Of a DNA stretch of 64,000 nucleotides, positions 53,655 through 64,000 are shown piece by piece. The position numbers were made by a program, and so were the translations under genes. The notes under the pieces were generated by a model. It did no database searches. It worked only from the letters and a program-made list of their open reading frames with translations, and was not told the origin of the DNA. Numbering within the stretch: position 1 is the first letter of the stretch; each line of letters starts with the position of its first letter. The DNA comes from Rhynchopus sp. YZ270_cl-10 (Eukaryota; Euglenozoa; Diplonemea; Diplonemida; Diplonemidae): the NCBI GenBank assembly GCA_964035575.1, contig OZ037915.1:1209705-1273704 (forward strand). The letters run 5' to 3'.

Positions 53655-53736
53655 GGCGAGATGGCCGAGCGGTCTAAGGCGCCAGGTTTAGGCCCTGGTC
53701 TCTTCGGAGGCGTGGGTTCAAACCCCACTCTCGTCA
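53655..53736 (+). tRNA. tRNA-Leu (TAG)
   Basis: Close paralogue of the Leu(AAG) gene with anticodon loop TTTAGGC and variable arm TCTCTTCGGAGGC; apart from the anticodon, most changes lie in the variable arm and keep its stem. Confidence 0.96.
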
Positions 53737-53790
53737 CGTTATTACCATTTTTCCGCAGAAAACCCACCTCTTGTGGAAAACAGTTCCGGA

Positions 53791-55049
53791 AAACCCGCAA
53801 ACCCGCAAACCCGTAAACCCGCAAACCCGCAAACCCGCAAACCCGCAAACCCGCAAACCCGCAAACCCGCAAACCCGCAAACCCGCAAACCCGTAAACCC
53901 GCAAACCCGCAAACCCGCAAACCCGCAAACCCGCAAACCCGCAAACCCGCAAACCCGCAAACCCGCAAACCCGCAAACCCGCAAACCCGCAAACCCGTAA
54001 ACCCGCAAACCCGCAAACCCGCAAACCCGCAAACCCGTAAACCCGCAAACCCGCAAACCCGCAAACCCGCAAACCCGTAAACCCGCAAACCCGCAAACCC
54101 GCAAACCCGCAAACCCGCAAACCCGCAAACCCGCAAACCCGCAAACCCGCAAACCCGCAAACCCGCAAACCCGTAAACCCGCAAACCCGCAAACCCGTAA
54201 ACCCGCAAACCCGCAAACCCGCAAACCCGCAAACCCGTAAACCCGCAAACCCGCAAACCCGCAAACCCGCAAACCCGTAAACCCGCAAACCCGCAAACCC
54301 GCAAACCCGCAAACCCGCAAACCCGCAAACCCGCAAACCCGCAAACCCGCAAACCCGCAAACCCGCAAACCCGCAAACCCGCAAACCCGCAAACCCGCAA
54401 ACCCGCAAACCCGCAAACCCGCAAACCCGCAAACCCGCAAACCCGCAAACCCGCAAACCCGCAAACCCGCAAACCCGCAAACCCGCAAACCCGCAAACCC
54501 GCAAACCCGCAAACCCGCAAACCCGCAAACCCGCAAACCCGCAAACCCGTAAACCCGCAAACCCGCAAACCCGCAAACCCGCAAACCCGTAAACCCGCAA
54601 ACCCGCAAACCCGCAAACCCGCAAACCCGCAAACCCGCAAACCCGCAAACCCGCAAACCCGCAAACCCGCAAACCCGCAAACCCGCAAACCCGCAAACCC
54701 GCAAACCCGCAAACCCGCAAACCCGCAAACCCGCAAACCCGCAAACCCGCAAACCCGCAAACCCGCAAACCCGCAAACCCGCAAACCCGCAAACCCGCAA
54801 ACCCGCAAACCCGCAAACCCGCAAACCCGCAAACCCGCAAACCCGCAAACCCGTAAACCCGCAAACCCGCAAACCCGCAAACCCGCAAACCCGCAAACCC
54901 GCAAACCCGTAAACCCGCAAACCCGCAAACCCGTAAACCCGCAAACCCGCAAACCCGCAAACCCGCAAACCCGCAAACCCGCAAACCCGCAAACCCGCAA
55001 ACCCGCAAACCCGCAAACCCGCAAACCCGCAAACCCGCAAACCCGTAAA
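53791..55049. repeat. 8-bp satellite (CAAACCCG)n, array 1
   Basis: About 157 copies with scattered CAAACCCG to TAAACCCG variants (CCCGTAAA). As 8 bp x 3 = 24 bp, most frames stay open on both strands, which explains the very long Gly-Leu-Arg-Val-Cys-Gly-Phe-Ala frames; they are not genes. It begins ~55 bp after the last tRNA. Confidence 0.97.
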
Positions 55050-55461
55050 CCCGCACTAGAAGAAAGCTCGCTAAAATGTGGCAGGATGGTGTGGTTGTGA
55101 GGTATTTGGCTCCGCCGCGAATTAATGTTGAAAAGATTAGTATCATTCAGCAAATGCAGAAATGATGTTTGTAACCCTCCAGAGGTCTCAAGGGATTCCC
55201 TTGAGAGCTAAGAGGATTCCCTTGAGAGCACCAAAAATTCCCGCGAGAGAATGTGCGTTTTGGTGACTGAAACCGGCCAAAAACTTTTTAAAACGGCCCA
55301 CAACCTGGTTTCTGCGACTCGAAAAGCGTATTCGCATGCTTTTGGGCGTCCGTGGGCCACAAACGATGGTACCCACGTGGGCCGAAAAACGTACGTGTTT
55401 GTACACAAAACACCACAAAAGCGCTTGTTTGCAGAAAACGACCTCTTCGGGTCACAAAGCT

Positions 55462-55588
55462 ACATCCCTCCCTCCCTTGGCCCTCGGGATTCCCTTTCGG
55501 GAGGTCAGGGCGCCCTCGGGCCTTCGGCCCTCGGGCTGCCCTGACCTCCCTCAAGGGATCCCTCGGGCTCTGGCGGGAGGGAGGGAAA
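55462..55588. other. GC-rich nested palindrome
   Basis: CTCCCTCCC...GGGAGGGAG outer arms, and an inner AGGTCAGGGCGCCCTCGGGC around TTC with its near reverse complement ending CCCTGACCT. Repeated at 60688-60814. Confidence 0.88.
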
Positions 55589-56103
55589 TAGCTAGCCTAT
55601 TCATTCATAGAAAACCTGAAATGACACGGAAAAGTCGAAAAAATGAGGGAGGATGTAGTTTTGAGGCACGTTGCTACGCCGCGAATTATTGATACATGCT
55701 GCTGACATGACTGATACAGTAAAAGATTATCAGAAAAGGTCACTGAAATGTAGCAGGATTTACCCACTAAATATTTGGACAAAAACTGCTAAATTTAGCA
55801 GTTTAGCAGTGTGTTTAAGGAAGGATATTTTGCTCCGCCGCTAATATTGACACATAAGAGACTGTGGTTGTTAAGCTGTTTGGATCCGCCGCAAAATTAC
55901 TCACAGGGATAAGAAAGCTCGCCAACATGTAGCAAGCTTGTCTGGTTGTGGTGTGGTTGCTCCGCCGCTATTAATTTTTCAGGTTTGCATGACTATAAGA
56001 AAGTTTGCACAGTTTGCACAATGTTATTTACTATCATCTCCGGGGAAGACTGCTACCAGTGTCAAAATAATGGTACTTGTGTGCTTGGCTATTTTCCACA
56101 CAT

Positions 56104-56245
56104 CTTAACGTAAGGAAGGCACGTTTATTTTGAGACTTCCCATGTTTGACAAAGTTGTGTGGCAAGCGATAATCGTTGTGCTTCCAATGAACAACGACAC
56201 TGTTCTAAATACTGACTTGTGCTGGGAAGCCTGTCATCAATGTCA
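56104..56245 (-). pseudogene. Decayed spliced-leader RNA gene in the macrosatellite
   Basis: The minus strand reads GACAGGCTTCCCAG (promoter-like element), ATTTAGAACAG, TTCATTGGAAGCA, CACACAACTTTGTCAAACAT and CCTTACGTTA in the order seen around SL-b. Most of the leader exon and the GTATG donor are missing and the terminal hairpin is eroded, so it cannot work as a leader gene. Confidence 0.75.
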
Positions 56246-56280
56246 AAAATATGGTGGTTTTCTGTTTTCTAAAATCATGT

Positions 56281-58720
56281 AAAAACTGATACATGCATTT
56301 TAAGTCAAAAATACCCATTTCTCAGTGCAAATTGACCCCACCACAGCACGCACAGACTCCAGAGACCCAAAATCAAAATTTTTTTTTTTTTGATTTTTTG
56401 TAGGCAAAAATTGCTTGGAAAATTTTTTGGTCAAAAATCCTGGTTTTTGGGGTATCATACATGTGTATGACCAATTTTCAGGTGGTCAAAAGTGGTGTCT
56501 GACCCCCATGTCCAGGTTATGGAAATGTCCTATGAAGCCATTGCGAAGGAATTTGGTACTTTTGAGCATTGCACATTATGTACTGACCAAAAAACCCACA
56601 CAATACCCCAAAAACACCAAAAAACATGTAAAAACTGAAACATGAATTTTAGGTCAAAAATACCCATTTCTCAGCGCAAATTGACCCCATCACAGCACAC
56701 ACAGACTCCGGAGAGCCAAAATCAAAAATTTTTTTTTTCGATTTTTTGTAGGCAAAAATTGCTGGGAAAAATTTTTTGGTCAAAATCCTGGTTTTTGGGG
56801 TCTCATACGTGTGTATGACCAAATTTTAGCTGCTCTAATGTGGTGTCTGACCCCCATGTTCAGGTTATGGAAATGTCCTATGAAGCGATTGTCGAAGGAA
56901 TTTTGTACTTTTGAGCATTGCACATTATGTACTGACCAAAAAACCCACCTAAAACCCCCAAAACACCAAAAATCATGTAAAAACTGATACATGCATTTTA
57001 GGTCAAAAATACCCATTTCTCAGCGCAAATTGACCCCATCACAGCACACACAGACTCCGGAGACCCAAAATCAAAAATATTTTTTTTCGATTTTTTGTAG
57101 GCAAAAATTGCTGGGAAAAATTTTTTGGTCAAAATCCTGGTTTTTGGGGTCTCACACATGTGTATTACCAAATTTTAGGTGGTCAAAAGTTGAGTCTGAC
57201 CCCCATGTCCAGGTTATGGAAATGTCCTATGAAGCGATTGTCGAAGGAATTTTGTACTTTTGAGCATCAGAAATTAGGTACTGACCAAAAAACCCACCTA
57301 AAACCCCCAAAACACCAAAAATCATGTAAAAACTGATACATGCATTTTAGGTCAAAAATACCCATTTCTCAGCGCAAATTGACCCCATCACAGCACACAC
57401 AGACTCCGGAGAGCCAAAATCAAAAATTTTTTTTTTCGATTTTTTGTAGGCAAAAATTGCTGGGAAAAATTTTTTGGTCAAAATCCTGGTTTTTGGGGTC
57501 TCATACATGTGTATGACCAAATTTTAGCTGCTCTAATGTGGTGTCTGACCCCCATGTTCAGGTTATGGAAATGTCCTATGAAGCGATTGTCGAAGGAATT
57601 TTGTACTTTTGAGCATTGCACATTATGTACTGACCAAAAAACCCACCTAAAACCCCCAAAACACCAAAAATCATGTAAAAACTGATACATGCATTTTAGG
57701 TCAAAAATACCCATTTCTCAGCGCAAATTGACCCCATCACAGCACACACAGACTCCGGAGACCCAAAATCAAAAATATTTTTTTTCGATTTTTTGTAGGC
57801 AAAAATTGCTGGGAAAAATTTTTTGGTCAAAATCCTGGTTTTTGGGGTCTCACACATGTGTATTACCAAATTTTAGGTGGTCAAAAGTGGAGTCTGACCC
57901 CCATGTCCAGGTTATGGAAATGTCCTATGAAGCGATTGTCGAAGGAATTTTGTACTTTTGAGCATCAGAAATTAGGTACTGACCAAAAAACCCACCTAAA
58001 ACCCCAAAAACACCAAAAATCATGTAAAAACTGATACATGCATTTTAGGTCAAAAATACCCATTTCTCAGCGCAAATTGACCCCATCACTGCACGCACAG
58101 ACTCCGGAGAGCCAAAATCAAAATTTTTTTTTTTCGATTTTTTGTAGGCAAAAATTGGTGGGAAAAATTTTTTTGGTCAAAAATCCTGGTTTTTGGGTCT
58201 CATACATGTGTATGACCAAATTTCAGGTGGTCAAAAGTGGAGTCTGACCCCCATGTCCAGGTTATGGAAATGTCCTATGAAGCCATTGCCGAAGGAATTT
58301 TGTACTTTTGAGCATCAGAAATTAGGTACTGACCAAAAAACCCACCTAAAACCCAAAAACACCAAAAATCATGTAAAAACTGATACATGCATTTTAGGTC
58401 AAAAATACCCATTTCTCAGCGCAAATTGACCCCACCACAGCACGCACAGACTCCGGAGAGCCAAAATCAAAAAATTTTTTTTTCGATTTTTTGTAGGCAA
58501 AAATTGCTGGGAAAAATTTTTTGGTCAAAATCCTGGTTTTTGGGGTCTCATACATGTGTATGACCAAATTTTAGGTGGTCAAAAGTGGAGTCTGACCCCC
58601 ATGTCCAGGTTATGGAAATGTCATATGAAGCCATTGCTGAAGGAATTTTGCACTTTTGCGCATCAACAATTATGTACTGGGCATTTTTCCCACACAAATT
58701 TGACCCAGTACTCAAGGTCA
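56281..58720. repeat. 349-bp tandem repeat, seven units
   Basis: AAAAACTGATACATGCATTT or close variants start at 56281, 56630, 56979, 57328, 57677, 58026 and 58375, exactly 349 bp apart. Units differ by scattered substitutions. Confidence 0.97.
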
Positions 58721-59286
58721 ATTTGACCTTGGTTCTTCTCTCAGGGTCTTCTGACCAATTTTTAACATGTCTAAAATGGTATCTGACCCCCATGTCCAGG
58801 TCATAAAAACGCCCAATCAGTCCATTAAAGCCACAGATTTGATGTTTTGAGTAGTTGTGGTTAAATGTGGCCCAATTTTCCCAGCCAAAAAATGACCCCA
58901 AAAATCACGAAAAAAAATATTTTAAAGCCGATACACTTACACACCTAAATTTGGCCCAATATGTCCAATGTGGTCCTCCAGGGTTGCAATGGCCTCATTT
59001 TATGGGCATACTGGCCATATTTCATACTTATGTCACATTTTGAAATTTTCGTCACATACAATACACACACCTTAGAACCACAAAATATCGTCAATTCCTT
59101 CACAAAAATAGCCGTGAAATGCCGCACCCATTTTAGGTATCTTCAGAAAATGCTAACATCCAAACCCAGTACATTACGTCGTTTTTGGGCCCCAATCTAC
59201 CGGAGTGTATTATCAGAAATACTGGGACCACGCGATCCAGCAATCCTGCAGCGTCGCCATTTTGTACCCCTCAAACCCGTAATAAC
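58720..59286. other. Unique end of macrosatellite block
   Basis: AT-rich, no gene; holds AAGGTCAATTTGACCTT, a perfect palindrome (58713-58729 region). Same in unit 2 (63241 on). Confidence 0.7.
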
Positions 59287-60279
59287 TAGAAACCCGCAAA
59301 CCCGCAAACCCGCAAACCCGCAAACCCGCAAACCCGCAAACCCGCAAACCCGCAAACCCGCAAACCCGCAAACCCGCAAACCCGCAAACCCGCAAACCCA
59401 ACCCGCAAACCCGCAACCCGCAAACCCGCAAACCCGCAAACCCGCAAACCCGCAAACCCGCAAACCGCAAACCCGCAAACCCGCAAACCCGCAAACCCGC
59501 AAACCCGCAAACCCGCAAACCCGCAAACCCGTAAACCCGCAAACCCGCAAACCCGCAAACCCGCAAACCCGTAACCCGCAAACCCGCAAACCCGCAAACC
59601 CGCAAACCCGCAAACCCGCAAACCCGCAAACCCGCAAACCCGCAAACCGCAAACCCGCAAACCGCAAACCCGCAAACGCACCGCAAACCCGCAAACCCGC
59701 AAACCCGCAAACCCGCAAACCCGCAAACCCGCAAACAAACCCGCAAACCCGCAAACCCGCAAACCCGCAAACCCGCAAACCCGCAAACCCGCAAACCCGC
59801 AAACCCGCAAACCCGCAAACCCGCAAACCCGCAAACCCGCAAACCCGCAAACCCGCAAACCCGCAAACCCGCAAACCCGCAAACCCGCAAACCCGCAAAC
59901 CCGCAAACCCGCAAACCCGCAAACCCGCAAACCCGCAAACCCGCAAACCCGCAAACCCGCAAACCCGCAAACCCGCAAACCCGCAAACCCGCAAACCCGC
60001 AAACCCGCAAACCCGCAAACCCGCAAACCCGCAAACCCGCAAACCCGCAAACCCGCAAACCCGCAAACCCGCAAACCCGCAAACCCGCAAACCCGCAAAC
60101 CCGCAAACCCGCAAACCCGCAAACCCGCAAACCCGCAAACCCGCAAACCCGCAAACCCGCAAACCCGCAAACCCGCAAACCCGCAAACCCGCAAACCCGC
60201 AAACCCGCAAACCCGCAAACCCGCAAACCCGCAAACCCGCAAACCCGCAAACCCGCAAACCCGCAAACCCGCAAACCCG
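59287..60279. repeat. 8-bp satellite (CAAACCCG)n, array 2
   Basis: The first ~450 bp contain several units with lost or gained bases (e.g. near 59398, 59464, 59645, 59735); the rest is very homogeneous. This contrasts with array 1, where variants are CCCGTAAA substitutions. Confidence 0.97.
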
Positions 60280-61329
60280 CACTAGAAGAAAGCTCGCTAA
60301 AATGTGGCAGGATGGTGTGGTTGTGAGGTATTTGGCTCCGCCGCGAATTAATGTTGAAAAGATTAGTATCATTCAGCAAATGCAGAAATGATGTTTGTAA
60401 CCCTCCAGAGGTCTCAAGGGATTCCCTTGAGAGCTAAGAGGATTCCCTTGAGAGCACCAAAAATTCCCGCGAGAGAATGTGCGTTTTGGTGACTGAAACC
60501 GGCCAAAAACTTTTTAAAACGGCCCACAACCTGGTTTCTGCGACTCGAAAAGCGTATTCGCATGCTTTTGGGCGTCCGTGGGCCACAAACGATGGTACCC
60601 ACGTGGGCCGAAAAACGTACGTGTTTGTACACAAAACACCACAAAAGCGCTTGTTTGCAGAAAACGACCTCTTCGGGTCACAAAGCTACATCCCTCCCTC
60701 CCTTGGCCCTCGGGATTCCCTTTCGGGAGGTCAGGGCGCCCTCGGGCCTTCGGCCCTCGGGCTGCCCTGACCTCCCTCAAGGGATCCCTCGGGCTCTGGC
60801 GGGAGGGAGGGAAATAGCTAGCCTATTCATTCATAGAAAACCTGAAATGACACGGAAAAGTCGAAAAAATGAGGGAGGATGTAGTTTTGAGGCACGTTGC
60901 TACGCCGCGAATTATTGATACATGCTGCTGACATGACTGATACAGTAAAAGATTATCAGAAAAGGTCACTGAAATGTAGCAGGATTTACCCACTAAATAT
61001 TTGGACAAAAACTGCTAAATTTAGCAGTTTAGCAGTGTGTTTAAGGAAGGATATTTTGCTCCGCCGCTAATATTGACACATAAGAGACTGTGGTTGTTAA
61101 GCTGTTTGGATCCGCCGCAAAATTACTCACAGGGATAAGAAAGCTCGCCAACATGTAGCAAGCTTGTCTGGTTGTGGTGTGGTTGCTCCGCCGCTATTAA
61201 TTTTTCAGGTTTGCATGACTATAAGAAAGTTTGCACAGTTTGCACAATGTTATTTACTATCATCTCCGGGGAAGACTGCTACCAGTGTCAAAATAATGGT
61301 ACTTGTGTGCTTGGCTATTTTCCACACAT

Positions 61330-61471
61330 CTTAACGTAAGGAAGGCACGTTTATTTTGAGACTTCCCATGTTTGACAAAGTTGTGTGGCAAGCGATAATC
61401 GTTGTGCTTCCAATGAACAACGACACTGTTCTAAATACTGACTTGTGCTGGGAAGCCTGTCATCAATGTCA
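61330..61471 (-). pseudogene. Decayed spliced-leader RNA gene, second unit
   Basis: Same as 56104-56245; duplicated with the macrosatellite. Confidence 0.75.
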
Positions 61472-61506
61472 AAAATATGGTGGTTTTCTGTTTTCTAAAA
61501 TCATGT

Positions 61507-63250
61507 AAAAACTGATACATGCATTTTAAGTCAAAAATACCCATTTCTCAGTGCAAATTGACCCCACCACAGCACGCACAGACTCCAGAGACCCAAAATC
61601 AAAATTTTTTTTTTTTTGATTTTTTGTAGGCAAAAATTGCTTGGAAAATTTTTTGGTCAAAAATCCTGGTTTTTGGGGTATCATACATGTGTATGACCAA
61701 TTTTCAGGTGGTCAAAAGTGGTGTCTGACCCCCATGTCCAGGTTATGGAAATGTCCTATGAAGCCATTGCGAAGGAATTTGGTACTTTTGAGCATTGCAC
61801 ATTATGTACTGACCAAAAAACCCACACAATACCCCAAAAACACCAAAAAACATGTAAAAACTGAAACATGAATTTTAGGTCAAAAATACCCATTTCTCAG
61901 CGCAAATTGACCCCATCACAGCACACACAGACTCCGGAGAGCCAAAATCAAAAATTTTTTTTTTCGATTTTTTGTAGGCAAAAATTGCTGGGAAAAATTT
62001 TTTGGTCAAAATCCTGGTTTTTGGGGTCTCATACGTGTGTATGACCAAATTTTAGCTGCTCTAATGTGGTGTCTGACCCCCATGTTCAGGTTATGGAAAT
62101 GTCCTATGAAGCGATTGTCGAAGGAATTTTGTACTTTTGAGCATTGCACATTATGTACTGACCAAAAAACCCACCTAAAACCCCCAAAACACCAAAAATC
62201 ATGTAAAAACTGATACATGCATTTTAGGTCAAAAATACCCATTTCTCAGCGCAAATTGACCCCATCACAGCACACACAGACTCCGGAGACCCAAAATCAA
62301 AAATATTTTTTTTCGATTTTTTGTAGGCAAAAATTGCTGGGAAAAATTTTTTGGTCAAAATCCTGGTTTTTGGGGTCTCACACATGTGTATTACCAAATT
62401 TTAGGTGGTCAAAAGTGGAGTCTGACCCCCATGTCCAGGTTATGGAAATGTCCTATGAAGCGATTGTCGAAGGAATTTTGTACTTTTGAGCATCAGAAAT
62501 TAGGTACTGACCAAAAAACCCACCTAAAACCCCAAAAACACCAAAAATCATGTAAAAACTGATACATGCATTTTAGGTCAAAAATACCCATTTCTCAGCG
62601 CAAATTGACCCCATCACAGCACGCACAGACTCCGGAGAGCCAAAATCAAAATTTTTTTTTTTCGATTTTTTGTAGGCAAAAATTGGTGGGAAAAATTTTT
62701 TTGGTCAAAAATCCTGGTTTTTGGGTCTCATACATGTGTATGACCAAATTTCAGGTGGTCAAAAGTGGAGTCTGACCCCCATGTCCAGGTTATGGAAATG
62801 TCCTATGAAGCCATTGCCGAAGGAATTTTGTACTTTTGAGCATCAGAAATTAGGTACTGACCAAAAAACCCACCTAAAACCCAAAAACACCAAAAATCAT
62901 GTAAAAACTGATACATGCATTTTAGGTCAAAAATACCCATTTCTCAGCGCAAATTGACCCCACCACAGCACGCACAGACTCCGGAGAGCCAAAATCAAAA
63001 AATTTTTTTTTCGATTTTTTGTAGGCAAAAATTGCTGGGAAAAATTTTTTGGTCAAAATCCTGGTTTTTGGGGTCTCATACATGTGTATGACCAAATTTT
63101 AGGTGGTCAAAAGTGGAGTCTGACCCCCATGTCCAGGTTATGGAAATGTCATATGAAGCCATTGCTGAAGGAATTTTGCACTTTTGCGCATCAACAATTA
63201 TGTACTGGGCATTTTTCCCACACAAATTTGACCCAGTACTCAAGGTCAAT
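61507..63250. repeat. 349-bp tandem repeat, five units
   Basis: Units start at 61507, 61856, 62205, 62554 and 62903. Confidence 0.97.
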
Positions 63251-63827
63251 TTGACCTTGGTTCTTCTCTCAGGGTCTTCTGACCAATTTTTAACATGTCT
63301 AAAATGGTATCTGACCCCCATGTCCAGGTCATAAAAACGCCCAATCAGTCCATTAAAGCCACAGATTTGATGTTTTGAGTAGTTGTGGTTAAATGTGGCC
63401 CAATTTTCCCAGCCAAAAAATGACCCCAAAAATCACGAAAAAAAATATTTTAAAGCCGATACACTTACACACCTAAATTTGGCCCAATATGTCCAATGTG
63501 GTCCTCCAGGGTTGCAATGGCCTCATTTTATGGGCATACTGGCCATATTTCATACTTATGTCACATTTTGAAATTTTCGTCACATACAATACACACACCT
63601 TAGAACCACAAAATATCGTCAATTCCTTCACAAAAATAGCCGTGAAATGCCGCACCCATTTTAGGTATCTTCAGAAAATGCTAACATCCAAACCCAGTAC
63701 ATTACGTCGTTTTTGGGCCCCAATCTACCGGAGTGTATTATCAGAAATACTGGGACCACGCGATCCAGCAATCCTGCAGCGTCGCCATTTTGTACCCCTC
63801 AAACCCGTAATAACTAGAAACCCGCAA

Positions 63828-64000
63828 ACCCGCAAACCCGCAAACCCGCAAACCCGCAAACCCGCAAACCCGCAAACCCGCAAACCCGCAAACCCGCAAA
63901 CCCGCAAACCCGCAAGCGCGCAAACCCGCAAACCCGCAAACCCGCAAACCCGCAAACCCGCAAACCCGCAAACCCGCAAACCCGCAAACCCGCAAACCCG
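63828..64000. repeat. 8-bp satellite (CAAACCCG)n, array 3, runs off the window
   Basis: At least 21 copies; one variant CGCAAGCGCG near 63913. The window ends inside it. Confidence 0.97.

Larger units (their letters stand above)
55050..59286. repeat. Macrosatellite block, unit 1 (4.2 kb)
   Basis: From GCACTAGAAGAAAGCTCGCT to AACCCGTAATAACTAG. It repeats at 60280-63825 with offset 5226 in its first part; unit 1 carries two more 349-bp repeats. With the satellite it forms a ~5.2-kb higher-order unit. No gene; frames are short. Confidence 0.95.
60280..63825. repeat. Macrosatellite block, unit 2 (3.5 kb)
   Basis: Nearly identical to unit 1 apart from two fewer 349-bp repeats. Confidence 0.95.

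Noticed and set aside
53549-55153. Reading frames of 430-534 codons on the minus strand rich in Gly-Leu-Arg-Val-Cys-Gly-Phe-Ala, and similar ones at 59197-60379.
   Set aside because: They are translations of the 8-bp CAAACCCG satellite; a 24-bp period leaves frames open by chance and all frames show them.

Overview
The window is nuclear DNA of a euglenozoan, most likely a diplonemid. The key evidence is eight copies (two blocks of four) of a spliced-leader (SL) RNA gene. Its 39-nt exon begins ACCAACGATTTC and ends CTGTACTTCATTG, followed by a GTATGG donor; this is the kinetoplastid/diplonemid leader type and, from memory, is very close to the published Diplonema leader. A VIPER-like tyrosine-recombinase retroelement (a group first known from trypanosomes), pyrimidine-tract/AG trans-splice acceptors and a very repeat-rich genome agree with this. 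No ordinary host protein gene is convincingly present; the protein coding is nearly all from mobile elements.

Layout. 0-3.4 kb: a Merlin/ISXO2-type transposase gene. 3.4-5.3 kb: simple repeats, a 135-bp minisatellite and an inverted array of a GGTGCACAGGGTGCC motif. 5.3-17.3 kb: a long LINE (copy 1). It has a candidate HDV-like ribozyme at its 5' end, CAG/CAA-rich 5' sequence, and reading frames for a C2H2 finger, reverse transcriptase, a restriction-like endonuclease and two OTU-protease-like domains, and it ends in a poly(A) tail. 17.9-21.9 kb: a broken relative of the LINE interrupted by a MITE-like element, then a 1.67-kb segment 'A'. 21.9-25.6 kb: block 'B', a copy of an RNA-gene cluster, followed by a second copy of A. 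27.5-33.5 kb: LINE copy 2, which lacks 5.5 kb including the reverse transcriptase. 33.5-38.3 kb: a VIPER/Ngaro-like element (minus strand, gag - recombinase - RT/RNase H, split direct repeats) that sits inside the poly(A) tail of LINE copy 2. 38.3-41.5 kb: the 3' part of a second LINE family. 41.5-47.3 kb: non-coding low-complexity sequence rich in hairpins.

47.35-53.74 kb is a compact RNA-gene island: four SL RNAs, U6, SRP RNA, an unidentified structured RNA, U2, U4, U5, U1, two 5S rRNAs and six tRNAs (Cys, Ala, Gln, Leu, Asn, Leu). All five spliceosomal snRNAs are present. The first 3.67 kb of this island is the block found again at 21.9-25.6 kb with no length difference. Two promoter-like elements recur at fixed distances. 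A CATGCTTCCC motif starts 51 nt before the SL, U2, U4 and U5 starts and about 53 nt before U1. A CTGACCCACCTCCAAC motif plus an 8-bp hairpin starts about 57 nt before U6, SRP and the unidentified RNA.

53.8-64 kb is a macrosatellite: an 8-bp CAAACCCG satellite alternating with a 3.5-4.2 kb block that contains 349-bp tandem repeats, a strong GC palindrome and a decayed SL RNA gene.

The parts connect as an information-processing locus (leader, spliceosome, SRP, 5S, tRNA) surrounded by retroelements, with evidence that part of the locus was recently duplicated into a retroelement-rich neighbourhood. Family names come from motif recognition by eye; no database or folding program was run.
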